48,147 nucleotides of DNA. Source: DASZVN01 sp035547055. GTDB taxonomy: Bacteria; Pseudomonadota; Alphaproteobacteria; Rhizobiales; Methylopilaceae. This document shows positions 1-8,049 of this stretch, one piece after another. The number at the start of each line of letters is the position of its first letter. Within the stretch, counting starts at the first letter, position 1. The notes under the pieces are model-generated. The model ran no database searches, was not told where the DNA came from, and saw nothing but the letters and a program-made list of their open reading frames with translations. The stretch lies in contig DASZVN010000210.1 of NCBI GenBank assembly GCA_035547055.1, positions 1 to 48,147 on the forward strand, read 5' to 3'. Both the position numbers and the translations under genes were made by a program.

Positions 1-181
1 CGCCGCCGCCCGCGCGCTCCGCGACAAGGGCGAAGCCCCACCCGGCACGCAGGACGCCGACGTCTACCTCCAGGCCCGCAGCGGCTTCTTCCTCGCCGAC
101 AAGAGCGTGGAATGGCGCAAGGCCTACGAGCAGCAGATGGCCGGAGCCGTCCGACCCGCGGCGCTGAAAGCCGCCGAGTAG
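1..181 (+). CDS. C-terminal fragment of a probable Rieske aromatic-ring oxygenase alpha subunit
   Basis: The open frame enters from the left edge and stops with TAG at 179-181, giving 59 visible residues. The tail includes RALRDKGEAPPGTQDADVYL followed by RSGFF. That resembles the last helix-turn segment of phthalate/vanillate-type Rieske oxygenases, which usually ends ALR-(x)-G-x-x-PPG-(x)n-VY-x-x-RSG. No iron-sulfur or iron-binding motif is inside the window, so the assignment rests on this tail alone. It is convergent with the minus-strand catabolic operon that ends at 376. Another ring-oxygenase tail is the likeliest reading; an unrelated protein is possible. Confidence 0.5.
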   Translation, partial: AAARALRDKGEAPPGTQDADVYLQARSGFFLADKSVEWRKAYEQQMAGAVRPAALKAAE

Positions 182-375
182 CCGGCGCAGGCTCGCCCGC
201 AAGACCGTGAGGCTCCTGCGGCAGGCGCTACGGGAGCCTGGGCCTCTTGCCGGGGTGGGCGGCCGAGGTGCCGCGGCCGCGAATTGATCCGCCTGTGCCG
301 CGGGCGCCGCTTCTGTTCGTAGATTTCCGCGGCACGAGCGTCCCGGGAGGGAATCCGTCCCGCCCCGGCGGGTCG
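182..375. other. Convergent intergenic gap with a weak hairpin
   Basis: Non-coding space between two genes that converge. AGGCTCC at 210-216 pairs perfectly with GGAGCCT at 233-239 (7-bp stem, 16-nt loop). No T-run follows on either strand, so it is at best a weak bidirectional terminator. Nothing else recognisable is present. Confidence 0.3.
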
Positions 376-1167
376 TCAGCCGCCCAGATTCGCCAGGGCT
401 GCCATGACCGCTGCGCTCGGCCGGGCGTAGACGAAGCGGCGGCTCGGCTCGAGCCCGGCCCGCGTCTTCATCGCGACCGCGAATTCGGCAAACAGGATCG
501 CCGCTGCGATGGAATCGACGATCGGAATCTGGTCGACGTCATGGACGTGATTGATCGCGATCATCGCCGCCACGAGGCCTTCGGCGGGAATGATCGCCTG
601 GGCGCCCTGGGCGATCGCGATGCGGGCCGCCTCCTTGAAGCGCTCGATATAGGGGCCTGGATGATCGAAGTTCTTGTCGAGCTCGCCTTCCGTCATCTCG
701 TCGTCGACCACGTGCACGCCGGAAACGCGTGCCTCCAGATGATGGGTCGCGACCGATTTCTCGATATAGCCCTGGGCAAGCCGGCTGAGCGTGACGAGGC
801 CGATCTTCGGCGCGACCGTGCAGGCGGTGAGGAGCGAGCACTCGGACGCGGAGACGACGGGGATCGTCGCGAGCGAGCGCAGCTCGCGCAGCACCGGCTC
901 GCTGAACGTCGCGACGACGAAGGCGTCGTATCCGGTGCGCTCCGCCTCCTCGGCGGCGCTCAGGAACATCGGCACATAGGTGCGCTGATAGGCATAAGGC
1001 GACGCGACGCAGTCGTAGGTCGAGAGCCCGCGGCTGAACCGGGGGGTGGTGCCCTTCAGCGTGACCTCCGTCCCCGGCGAGGCGACTTCCGCGAACCGCC
1101 GCGTCAGGGCGGTGCGGTAACCGGGATGATGCTCGAAATCGACCCCGGACTGGTACCATATCTTCAT
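376..1167 (-). CDS. Asp/Glu/hydantoin racemase-fold protein lacking both catalytic cysteines
   Basis: 263 residues starting MKIWYQSGVDF; the ATG at 1165-1167 is preferred over an upstream in-frame start because the family begins with this first beta strand. The layout fits the Asp/Glu/hydantoin racemase superfamily (maleate isomerase, arylmalonate decarboxylase): two similar halves, with the first active-site loop at VATFSEP (T87) and the second at AIIPAEGL (A194). In racemases each loop carries a catalytic Cys; here they are Thr and Ala, so a two-base racemase mechanism is unlikely. It is last in the minus-strand catabolic operon, 54 bp after the alpha/beta hydrolase. The substrate is unknown; a role in handling a dicarboxylate-like intermediate is inference. 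Confidence 0.75.
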   Translation of the reverse strand: MKIWYQSGVDFEHHPGYRTALTRRFAEVASPGTEVTLKGTTPRFSRGLSTYDCVASPYAYQRTYVPMFLSAAEEAERTGYDAFVVATFSEPVLRELRSLATIPVVSASECSLLTACTVAPKIGLVTLSRLAQGYIEKSVATHHLEARVSGVHVVDDEMTEGELDKNFDHPGPYIERFKEAARIAIAQGAQAIIPAEGLVAAMIAINHVHDVDQIPIVDSIAAAILFAEFAVAMKTRAGLEPSRRFVYARPSAAVMAALANLGG

Positions 1168-1221
1168 GCCTGCCCCGCCTGATGTTCTCGCTGCATCCCG
1201 CGAAAGCGCCACTCGCCCCGC

Positions 1222-2403
1222 TCACACGCCGTGCCGGGCGCTCCAGTCGGTGATGGTGTCGATGCACTGCCTCAACTGGTCGGGCTGGCCGAGATAATAG
1301 TGGGTCGCGCCCTCGATCCCGACATACTCGCGGTCGGGCGTGGCGAGCGCCGCGCGGATCGTCGGGTTGTGGGTCGCCGGCACGGCGTCGTCGGCCAGGT
1401 TCTGGATCTGTAGCACTGGCACCGCCTTGACCTTGGCGGCGTTGACCGGGCCGCGCGTGTTGGTGCGGTCGATCGACCATTGCGACAGCCAGGAGCGCAG
1501 GCTCGAATAGCGGGCGAGGCCGGCCGGTGCGACGTTGGCGATCCGGGGGTCGCCGAGGTAGCACCAGTTCGGCCTGCGCCCGTTCGGATCGACCGCCGGG
1601 TCCAGCCAGCGCACGTCGCAATTGGTCCGATGCACGACGAAGCCCCGCTCGATCTCGGCGTCGCCGGTCTTGCGGAAGCGCTCCAGCAGGCCTTCGGCCC
1701 AATCGGTGATGCGCCGGCTGCGGGCCCGCTGGGCGGCGCGGAAGGCGGCGACGAAATCGGCCGAATAGGGCACCTGGTTCGGGCAGCGCGGATCGTAGAT
1801 GTCGAGCGCGAGGTCGCGGTCGTCGGGGTTGAGCTCGTCGCGCACCGACGGGTCCAGCCACTCGGTCAGGGTCTCGGCCCGGCTGAGATGCGCCGCGATG
1901 AAGATGATGCCGTCCGCCAGCGGCATGTCGGCCTGGGTCAGGTCGAACGGATCGCCCGCCGGCGTGTGGGTGATCGACGGCTGCTCGGCCTGGGCGTGAT
2001 AGAACAGGGACAGCGAGCCGCCGCCGGACCAGCCGACCAGGACCACCTTTTCGTAGCCCAGCGCCTCGCGCGCATGGCGGATATAGGCGCCCATGTCGGC
2101 GGCGACCTTCTCCATGATGAGCGCGCTGTCGTTCTTGGCATAGCGGCTCGCGGCGCACAGCACGTGCAGGCCGGCGTCGGCGAGCGCGGCCGGCATCGGC
2201 AGCATGTTCAGCGTCGTCGCCGGGTGCATGAACAGATAGAGCGTGCGCGACGGCCGGTCGCGCGGCTTCAGCAACTGGCCCTCCAGTACCACGAGGCCCT
2301 GGCTGCCGACGAAGCCATAGGTCTCGACCATCTTGACGCTTTGCTTGAAGCTGATGGTGACCGGGACACGGTCCCACGCCGCCTTCGTCGGTTCGGCGCT
2401 CAT
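1222..2403 (-). CDS. Alpha/beta hydrolase
   Basis: 393 residues. The nucleophile elbow is G124-W-S126-G-G-G after the strand KVVLVG, and a late GATHYY segment supplies a plausible catalytic His. A large cap-like insertion lies between. Homologous folds hydrolyse esters, C-C bonds (meta-cleavage products) or act as dehalogenases; the sequence alone does not discriminate. Its ATG overlaps the stop of the upstream GST gene by 4 bp (ATGA at 2400-2403), implying translational coupling. In an operon with two VOC proteins a C-C or ester hydrolase acting after ring cleavage is a reasonable inference. Confidence 0.85.
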   Translation of the reverse strand: MSAEPTKAAWDRVPVTISFKQSVKMVETYGFVGSQGLVVLEGQLLKPRDRPSRTLYLFMHPATTLNMLPMPAALADAGLHVLCAASRYAKNDSALIMEKVAADMGAYIRHAREALGYEKVVLVGWSGGGSLSLFYHAQAEQPSITHTPAGDPFDLTQADMPLADGIIFIAAHLSRAETLTEWLDPSVRDELNPDDRDLALDIYDPRCPNQVPYSADFVAAFRAAQRARSRRITDWAEGLLERFRKTGDAEIERGFVVHRTNCDVRWLDPAVDPNGRRPNWCYLGDPRIANVAPAGLARYSSLRSWLSQWSIDRTNTRGPVNAAKVKAVPVLQIQNLADDAVPATHNPTIRAALATPDREYVGIEGATHYYLGQPDQLRQCIDTITDWSARHGV

Positions 2404-3149
2404 GACCGTGCGTCTCCTCTGGTCTCCGATGCCGGGTCACGGTAGCGCTCGCCGTGCTGCATCGTGCCGTAGAGAACGTTCCACGTATGGGCGTCGACCG
2501 GCTTCTCGCCCTTGGCCTCGGGCCGGACCCGATCGGCCAGGAGCTGGAGGCCGCGCATCGCCGCCGGCCGTTCCGCGATGCGGTCGGCCCAGGCATCGAG
2601 ATGCGGCGTCGGCACCGCCGGCGGCAGCCGGGTCCGGAAGCTCTGCAGCCACGGCCAGCACGCGATGTCGGCGATCGAGTATTCGTCGACCAGATAGCGA
2701 TGGTCGGCCAGCCGCCCGTCGACGACCAGCCGGAGCCGGTCGATCTCGCGGCGGTAGCGCTCGACGGCGTAGGGGATCGGCTCGGGCGCATATTGGTTGA
2801 AGTGCACCCACTGCCCGAACATCGGCCCGATGCCGGCCATCTGGAACATCAGCCATTGCAGGCAGTGGATGCGGCGCCCGGGGTCCGCCGGCAGGAACCG
2901 GCCCGTCTTCTCGGCCAGGTAGATCAGGATCGCGCCGGATTCCCAGATCGTGACCGGCTGCCCGCCGGGGCCGTCCCGGTCGACGATCGCCGGGATCTTG
3001 TTGTTCGGATTGACCGCGAGATAGTCGGGCTTCAACTGATCGCCGGCCAGCATGTCCATGGCGTGCAGCGTGTAGGGAAGCCCGGTCTCCTCCAGCATGA
3101 TGGAGACCTTCCGGCAATTCGCGGTCGGGCCGTAATAGAGGTCGATCAT
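2400..3149 (-). CDS. Glutathione S-transferase, Nu class (YfcG/YghU-like)
   Basis: 249 residues. The N-terminal thioredoxin-like domain starts MIDLYYGPTANCRK; T9 and N11 match the Thr/Asn pair used by Nu-class enzymes such as YfcG in place of a catalytic Tyr or Cys. NKIPAIVD and E70-S71 form the glutathione site, and an all-helical C-terminal domain follows (WLMFQMAGIGPMFGQWVHF). Nu-class GSTs are disulfide-bond reductases or peroxidases using one or two glutathiones; in catabolic operons relatives may cleave ethers or isomerise intermediates. The start at 3149 overlaps the preceding VOC gene by 4 bp and the stop overlaps the hydrolase by 4 bp. Confidence 0.88.
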   Translation of the reverse strand: MIDLYYGPTANCRKVSIMLEETGLPYTLHAMDMLAGDQLKPDYLAVNPNNKIPAIVDRDGPGGQPVTIWESGAILIYLAEKTGRFLPADPGRRIHCLQWLMFQMAGIGPMFGQWVHFNQYAPEPIPYAVERYRREIDRLRLVVDGRLADHRYLVDEYSIADIACWPWLQSFRTRLPPAVPTPHLDAWADRIAERPAAMRGLQLLADRVRPEAKGEKPVDAHTWNVLYGTMQHGERYRDPASETRGDARS

Positions 3150-3676
3150 GCCGCCGGCACCTCGGTCTTGGCGGACGGCCACCCTTCGGCACGCGCGCGC
3201 TCCTGCCATTTGGCCAGCACCTTGAAGGCCGCGGCCTCGAAGTCCTGGAGCTCGCCCGGCTGTTCGGTGCGAACCGTCATCTCCAGCCGGTGCCCCGACG
3301 GATCGTGGAAATAGATCGACTGGCAGAAGCCGTGATCGACCGGCCCGATCACGTCGACGCCGCGCTCGACGAGCCGCCGCTTGCCTTCGTTCAGCGCGGC
3401 GAGGTCCTTGACCTCGAGCGCAAGGTGCTGGACCCAGGACGGCGTCCCGGCGTCGGGCTGGGCCGGCGGCGATTGCGGCACCTCGAAGAACGCGATGTAG
3501 CTGCCGTCCGCCATCTCGAAGAAGATATGGATGTGCGGGTCGTAGCTCTTGACCGACGGCACGTAGTCGTTGGTGAGGGCGTGGGCGAATTTCAGCCCGA
3601 TGCCCTTGGTGTAGAAATCCACCGTCTCCGCGGCGCTGGTGCAGCGGTAGGCGACGTGATGCAGCTTCTGCAGCAT
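3146..3676 (-). CDS. VOC-superfamily protein, extradiol-dioxygenase/glyoxalase fold (copy 1)
   Basis: 176 residues with two beta-alpha-beta-beta-beta modules. Candidate metal ligands are H7 (KLHHVAYRC), E65 (FFEVPQ), H84 (VQHLALEV) and E132 (GHRLEM), the usual VOC layout. The ATG at 3674-3676 has a strong GGAAGGAG site just upstream. It is closely similar to the VOC protein at 8050-8580: both share HIHIFFEMADGSYIAFFEV and then PQSPPAQ without gaps. Members of this group are small ring-cleavage-type dioxygenases, isomerases or lyases; which one this is cannot be told from sequence. It is fourth from the end of the minus-strand operon, coupled to the GST. Confidence 0.85.
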   Translation of the reverse strand: MLQKLHHVAYRCTSAAETVDFYTKGIGLKFAHALTNDYVPSVKSYDPHIHIFFEMADGSYIAFFEVPQSPPAQPDAGTPSWVQHLALEVKDLAALNEGKRRLVERGVDVIGPVDHGFCQSIYFHDPSGHRLEMTVRTEQPGELQDFEAAAFKVLAKWQERARAEGWPSAKTEVPAA

Positions 3677-3714
3677 GGGAAAGCTCCTTCCAGGCCGGGC
3701 GATGCCCGGCCGGT

Positions 3715-4194
3715 CTAGAGGATCGTGTGGAACTGATAGATGGTCCCCCCGCCCTGCCGGGGTACGCCCCTGCCGACCGCCAGCACCCGGTTGAGCCACA
3801 GATAGTCGGGAGCGGCGGTTTCGAAGGTCGCGGCCGTGCGCAGGGCATGGTCGCCGGGCGACACGCCCGGTTCCCGCGCGAGGACGCGGTCGAGCACGCC
3901 CGGCCCGCCATGCCACAGGCCGAGATAGGTCAGGTTCACCATGGCGCCGTCGTCGCAGCGCAGCAGGAGGCGGACGTTGACCTCGAAGACGCCGTCCGGC
4001 CGGATCAGCGCCATGTCGCCGCCGCCGGGCACGACGGTGCCGCCGAGGCGCGGCCCGTCGAACCGCCCGCCGGTGGCGTAGACGATCCGCCGGCGCCCCT
4101 TCGGCGTGATGCCGATCTCGTTCGGGGGCGACGCCTCGACCTCGAGGGTCATCAGGAATTCGGACCGCAGCGGTTCGACGGAGACGCTCGTCAC
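3715..4194 (-). CDS. DUF3237 family protein
   Basis: 159 residues. The features GITPKGRRRIVYATGGRFDGPRL near the N-terminus, GDMALIRPDGVFEVNVRLLL in the middle and a C-terminal FETAAPDYLWLNR match the DUF3237 pattern: a small beta-rich protein common in aromatic- and terpenoid-degradation clusters with no established reaction. It lies 14 bp downstream of the DUF4286-like gene and 38 bp upstream of VOC copy 1, in the same operon. No signal peptide or membrane segment is visible. Confidence 0.85.
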   Translation of the reverse strand: MTSVSVEPLRSEFLMTLEVEASPPNEIGITPKGRRRIVYATGGRFDGPRLGGTVVPGGGDMALIRPDGVFEVNVRLLLRCDDGAMVNLTYLGLWHGGPGVLDRVLAREPGVSPGDHALRTAATFETAAPDYLWLNRVLAVGRGVPRQGGGTIYQFHTIL

Positions 4195-4208
4195 GGGCTC
4201 AGGTCTCC

Positions 4209-4586
4209 TCAGGCGACCGCCGCGCCGGCGGCCGTGCCGGCGCGAGCCGCGTTGAGGCCGACGGCGAGCTCCACGTCGCCCCAGACGCGCTCGATCCGCA
4301 GCGCGTGCTGGAACGCCCGGCGCTCCTCGGCGAACCTCGCGGCAAGGTCGGCGCGGGCGAAATAGGCCTCCAGCGCCTGCCGCGATTCGATCTCGTAGAT
4401 CATCATGTGGGCCTGCCAGCCGTCGGCGGCCGCGGCCGAGGCGTCGAGCCGGATGCGGCGGGCGCCGAGGAACCCGGGCTGGCTCGCCACCTCGGCCATG
4501 TGGCCGCCGTCGAGCCAGGCCATCAGCGGCTGCTCGTATTTCGGGTCCGCCCAGAACTGGACCACATAGACACTTGGCTTCGACAT
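4209..4586 (-). CDS. DUF4286-like small protein with a dimeric alpha/beta-barrel appearance
   Basis: 125 residues. The pattern VYVVQFWADPKYEQPLMAWL, then HMAEVASQPGFLGARRI, HMMIYEIES and a long helix of ARFAEERRAFQHAL is that of ferredoxin-like stress-responsive/ABM-type domains, closest to DUF4286. These dimerise and act as small monooxygenases, decarboxylases or accessory proteins; no catalytic residue can be named. The C-terminal Ala-rich tail (ARAGTAAGAAVA) looks disordered. It sits between livM and the DUF3237 gene in one operon. Confidence 0.7.
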   Translation of the reverse strand: MSKPSVYVVQFWADPKYEQPLMAWLDGGHMAEVASQPGFLGARRIRLDASAAAADGWQAHMMIYEIESRQALEAYFARADLAARFAEERRAFQHALRIERVWGDVELAVGLNAARAGTAAGAAVA

Positions 4587-4611
4587 GCTGGTCCTCCGTT
4601 GTCCGCCCGGA

Positions 4612-5616
4612 TCAACTGGCGCCGGACGGCTCGCGCAGGCGGCGCAGTTGCCGGGACACGGCGCCGGCGACGCCGCCCGGCATCAGAAAGATGATCAGGA
4701 TCAGCACCACGCCGTAGACCGCCCACGGCGCCGACTTGGAAATGGCGCCGGTCAGGTTCGGCAGGAACTCGATGGCGATGGCGCCGAAGACCGCGCCGCT
4801 GACCGAGGCGGCCCCGCCGATGATGATGCCGACCAGGAACATGATCGACACGAACATGCCGAAGGAGTCCGGGGCGACGAACTGCACGACGATGCAGGAC
4901 AGGGCCCCGGCGACGCCGGCATAGAGCGAGGAGATCCCGAAGGTGACGGACTTGTAGAAGGCGAGGTTGACGCCCATCGCCGCCGCGGCGGTGGAATGGT
5001 CGCGGATCGCGATCAGCGCCCGCCCGATCCGGCCGCGCACGAGGTTGCGGCCGAGCGCGAACATGATCACGCACACGACGAGGCAGGTGAAATAGGTCCA
5101 CTGGTCGGCGCTCAGCGGCACGCCGGCCGGGGCCACGGGCTGGGTGATGAAGATCCCCTGCACCCCTCCCGTCCAGGGCTCCAGGGCCTTGTATTTCAGG
5201 AGCTGGGGCGTCGCCACGGCGAGGGCGAAGGTCGCCAGGGCGAGATGCAGCCCCTCCAGCCGCAGGGCCGGAAGGCCGAACAGGAAGCCGGTCACGAAGC
5301 ACACCAGCGCCGCGACCGGGATCGTCGCGTAGAACGGCAGCCCGGCGTGCTCCATCAGGATGGCCGAGGTGTAGGCGCCCAGGGCATAGAAGGCGCCGTG
5401 CGCGATCGAGATCTGGCCGCTGTAGCCGGTCAGGATGTTCAGCCCGAGCAGCGCGACCGCGTAGACCAGCGTCATCGACACCTGGAAAAGCTGGAAGCCG
5501 CTGAAGACGAACGGCATCCCGAGCAGGACCACGCATGCGGCGATGGCCCCGATCGCCGGCCACGCCACCGCGTGCCTGCGGGACACCAGCCTGGCCTCGG
5601 TCTCGGCGGGCATCAT
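4612..5616 (-). CDS. livM: Branched-chain amino acid-type ABC transporter permease, LivM family
   Basis: 334 residues with about nine hydrophobic segments from residue 17 on. LivM landmarks are visible: ILTGYSGQISIAHGAFYALGAY, LRLEGLHLALATFALAVA and the cytoplasmic loop GRIGRALIAIRDHSTAAAAMGVN that contacts the ATPases. Two consecutive ATGs (5614-5616 and 5611-5613) could start it. With LivH, LivG and LivF on the same strand it makes one importer. LivM homologues in catabolic clusters commonly import aromatic acids rather than amino acids, so the gene name denotes family only. Confidence 0.92.
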   Translation of the reverse strand: MMPAETEARLVSRRHAVAWPAIGAIAACVVLLGMPFVFSGFQLFQVSMTLVYAVALLGLNILTGYSGQISIAHGAFYALGAYTSAILMEHAGLPFYATIPVAALVCFVTGFLFGLPALRLEGLHLALATFALAVATPQLLKYKALEPWTGGVQGIFITQPVAPAGVPLSADQWTYFTCLVVCVIMFALGRNLVRGRIGRALIAIRDHSTAAAAMGVNLAFYKSVTFGISSLYAGVAGALSCIVVQFVAPDSFGMFVSIMFLVGIIIGGAASVSGAVFGAIAIEFLPNLTGAISKSAPWAVYGVVLILIIFLMPGGVAGAVSRQLRRLREPSGAS

Positions 5617-5619
5617 CGC

Positions 5620-6492
5620 TCAGACCCTCGTTACCGCGGTCCGGCCGAACAGGCCGGAGGGCTTGACGACCAGGACACCGATGATGACCACCAGCGCGAC
5701 GCTCAGCTTGACCTCGGTCCCGATCACATAGGTGCCGAGCAGGTTCTCCAGGACGCCGACCAGGAGGCCGCCGGCGACCGCGCCCCAGGGATTGTCGATG
5801 CCGCCGACCAGCGCGCCGGCGAAGCCGTAGATGATCACCCCCAGCATCATGTTGGGGTCGAGATAGAGAATCGGCGCGACCATGATGCCGGCGACCGCGC
5901 CGATCGCGGCCGCGATGCCCCAGCCCAGGGCCAGCATCCGGCCGACGCGGATGCCGACCAGCATGCTCGATTCGCGGTTCTGCGCGACGGCGCGCATCGC
6001 GAGGCCGAGCCGCGTGAACTGCAGCAGCACGTAGAGGCCGGACAGGAGGACGAAGGTGACGATCAGCAGCCCGACCTCGTGGGCGGAGATATAGGTGTTC
6101 TTCGGGATCATCGTCGCCGGGAACGGCGACGGGAACGTCTTGATGGTCGTGGTCCACAGCCAGCCGGCCAGGCTGTTGAAGATCATCAACAGGCCGATGA
6201 AGACCACGACGACATCGAGCGCCGACCGCGAGCTGATCGGGCGCACGATCGCGTATTCGAGGCCGACGCCCAGCGCGAACGACAGCACGATCGTGATCGG
6301 GAACGCCAGCCAGTAGGGGAAGCCCATGCTCAGCAGCGTCCAGGCGACGTAGGTGGAGAACATCGCCATCTCGCCCTGGGCGAAGTTCACGAGGTTCGTC
6401 GCGCGATAGATCATCACCAGGGCGAGCGCCAAGGCCGCGTAGGTGCTTCCCGAGACGATGCCGGAGAGCAACTGATGCGCGAAGCCCGCCAT
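5620..6492 (-). CDS. livH: Branched-chain amino acid-type ABC transporter permease, LivH family
   Basis: 290 residues, all hydrophobic segments. Family landmarks are LLSGIVSGSTYAALALALVM at the N-terminus, TNLVNFAQGEMAMFSTYVAW, the EAA-like loop LAMRAVAQNRESSMLVGIRV and the C-terminal GLFGRTAVTRV. It ends 3 bp before livM starts and begins 17 bp after livF ends, consistent with one transcript. It is the second membrane subunit of the Liv-type importer in this operon. Confidence 0.93.
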   Translation of the reverse strand: MAGFAHQLLSGIVSGSTYAALALALVMIYRATNLVNFAQGEMAMFSTYVAWTLLSMGFPYWLAFPITIVLSFALGVGLEYAIVRPISSRSALDVVVVFIGLLMIFNSLAGWLWTTTIKTFPSPFPATMIPKNTYISAHEVGLLIVTFVLLSGLYVLLQFTRLGLAMRAVAQNRESSMLVGIRVGRMLALGWGIAAAIGAVAGIMVAPILYLDPNMMLGVIIYGFAGALVGGIDNPWGAVAGGLLVGVLENLLGTYVIGTEVKLSVALVVIIGVLVVKPSGLFGRTAVTRV

Positions 6493-6509
6493 GACGCCTC
6501 CGTTCCCCC

Positions 6510-7223
6510 TCAGTAGCCGAGATAGACGCGACGGACGTTGACGTCGTTGCGCAGCTCTCTGGCGGTGCCCGACAGCGCCACGCGGCCGGTTTCCAGCAGA
6601 TAGGCGTGGTCGGCGAGGTCGAGCGCGAGCGTGGCGTTCTGCTCGACCAGCAGCATGCTGACCTTCTGCTCGCGATTGATCGTGCGCATGATGGCGAAGA
6701 TTTCGGCGACGATCATCGGCGCGAGGCCGAACGACGGCTCGTCGAGCAGAAGCAGCCGCGGCCGGAGCATCAGCGCCCGGCCGATCGCGAGCATCTGCTG
6801 CTCACCCCCGGAGAGGGTCCCGGCCTGCTGCCGCCGCCGTTCCTTGAGCCGCGGAAAATAGGCGTAGACTTTCTCGACGTCGTCGGCGATGCCGGCGCGG
6901 TCCGCCCGCGTGTGGGCGCCGAGCCGGAGGTTCTCCTCGACATTCAGGTGCAGGAAGGTGCCGCGGTTCTCGGGCACATGGGCGATGCCGCTCCGCACCA
7001 CGTCGGCAGTCCGCCGCTGATCGATCCGCACGCCGTCGAAGCTCAGCTCGCCACGGGTCCGCACCATCCGGCAGATGCTGCGCAGCGTCGTGGTCTTGCC
7101 GGCGCCGTTGGCGCCCAGGAGCGTGGTGATGCCGCCCGTCTCGATCGCGAAGTCGATGCCGTGCAGCGCGGCGGTCGAGCCGTAGAAGGCCTCCAGTCCG
7201 GTCGCGGTCAGGACGGCGGCCAT
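6510..7223 (-). CDS. livF: ABC transporter ATP-binding protein, LivF family
   Basis: 237 residues. Walker A is GANGAGKTT, the ABC signature LSGGEQQM, Walker B LLLLDEPSFGLAP and the H/Q-loop region ends LLVEQNA. The sequence HVPENRGTFLHLNVEENL is the LivF-type D/Q-loop surrounding. The start codon overlaps the stop of livG by one base (TGATG), so the two ATPases are translationally coupled and probably heterodimerise on LivHM. Confidence 0.94.
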   Translation of the reverse strand: MAAVLTATGLEAFYGSTAALHGIDFAIETGGITTLLGANGAGKTTTLRSICRMVRTRGELSFDGVRIDQRRTADVVRSGIAHVPENRGTFLHLNVEENLRLGAHTRADRAGIADDVEKVYAYFPRLKERRRQQAGTLSGGEQQMLAIGRALMLRPRLLLLDEPSFGLAPMIVAEIFAIMRTINREQKVSMLLVEQNATLALDLADHAYLLETGRVALSGTARELRNDVNVRRVYLGY

Positions 7224-8032
7224 CAGCCGTTCCCCAGATAGGCGCGGACGACCTCGGGGTCGCCCTGGACCGCCGGCGGCAGGCCGTCGGCGATCTTGCG
7301 GCCGAAATTGAGCACGACGATCTTGTCCGAGATCGACATCACCATGTTCATGTGATGCTCGACCAGCAGGATCGTGGTGCGGAGCTCGTCCCGGATCCGG
7401 TCGACCAGCGCGGTCAGCGCGTCCAGCTCCTTGTGATTGAGCCCGGCCGCCGGCTCGTCGAGCAGCAGCAGCTTGGGCTCGGTCGCCAGCGCCCGCGCCA
7501 GCTCGATGCGCTTCTGGAAGCCGAACGGCAACTGGCCGGCGGCGCTGTCGAGCATGCTCTCCAGGCCGACGAAGCGGGCGAGGTCGCGCGCGCGGCGCCC
7601 GAGCTTCGCCTCGCTTCGCCGCACCAAGGGCAGCTTCAACGCGTTGGCGACGAAGCCGCCCTGACCGCGGACGTGGCCGCCCAGCATGATGTTCTCGAGG
7701 ACGGTCAGGCTGCGGAACAGCGCGACGTTCTGAAAGGTGCGGCCGATGCCGAGATCGGCCATGCGGTGGACCGGCACCGAGCTCAACGCATGGCCGTCGA
7801 AGCGGATCTCGCCGGAAGCCGGCCGATAGAGCCGGCTCAGGCAGTTGAACAGCGTGGTCTTGCCGGCGCCGTTCGGCCCGATCAGGCCGCAGATGTCGCC
7901 GGCCTGGACATCGAACGACACGCCGTCCAGCGCGGTGATGCCGCCGAAGCGCACGGTGACGTTGTCGACGCTGAGCAGCGGACCGCCGCCGCCGGCGGCG
8001 CGCCCGGCAGCTTGCTGAGGTCCGCTTTCCAT
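7223..8032 (-). CDS. livG: ABC transporter ATP-binding protein, LivG family
   Basis: 269 residues from the ATG at 8030-8032; a longer in-frame start at 8110 would overlap the VOC gene and adds a low-complexity Arg-rich segment, so the shorter start is chosen. Walker A GPNGAGKTT, Walker B LLLLDEPAAGLNHKE and C-terminal VVLNFGRKIADG are clear. The signature motif is LPFGFQKR rather than LSGGQ, a degeneracy typical of LivG. It lies 17 bp after VOC copy 2 and 1 bp overlapped with livF. Confidence 0.92.
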   Translation of the reverse strand: MESGPQQAAGRAAGGGGPLLSVDNVTVRFGGITALDGVSFDVQAGDICGLIGPNGAGKTTLFNCLSRLYRPASGEIRFDGHALSSVPVHRMADLGIGRTFQNVALFRSLTVLENIMLGGHVRGQGGFVANALKLPLVRRSEAKLGRRARDLARFVGLESMLDSAAGQLPFGFQKRIELARALATEPKLLLLDEPAAGLNHKELDALTALVDRIRDELRTTILLVEHHMNMVMSISDKIVVLNFGRKIADGLPPAVQGDPEVVRAYLGNG

Positions 8033-8049
8033 CTGCCGCGCCCGGCGAT

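Noticed and set aside
539..2791. 750-codon minus-strand frame across the racemase, hydrolase and GST genes
   Set aside because: It is in another frame on the same strand as three genes with clear motifs and 4-bp coupled starts.
4585..6516. 643-codon plus-strand frame opposite livM and livH
   Set aside because: Product is His/Asp/Arg/Gln-rich with no hydrophobic segments or motifs, while the minus strand gives clear permeases.
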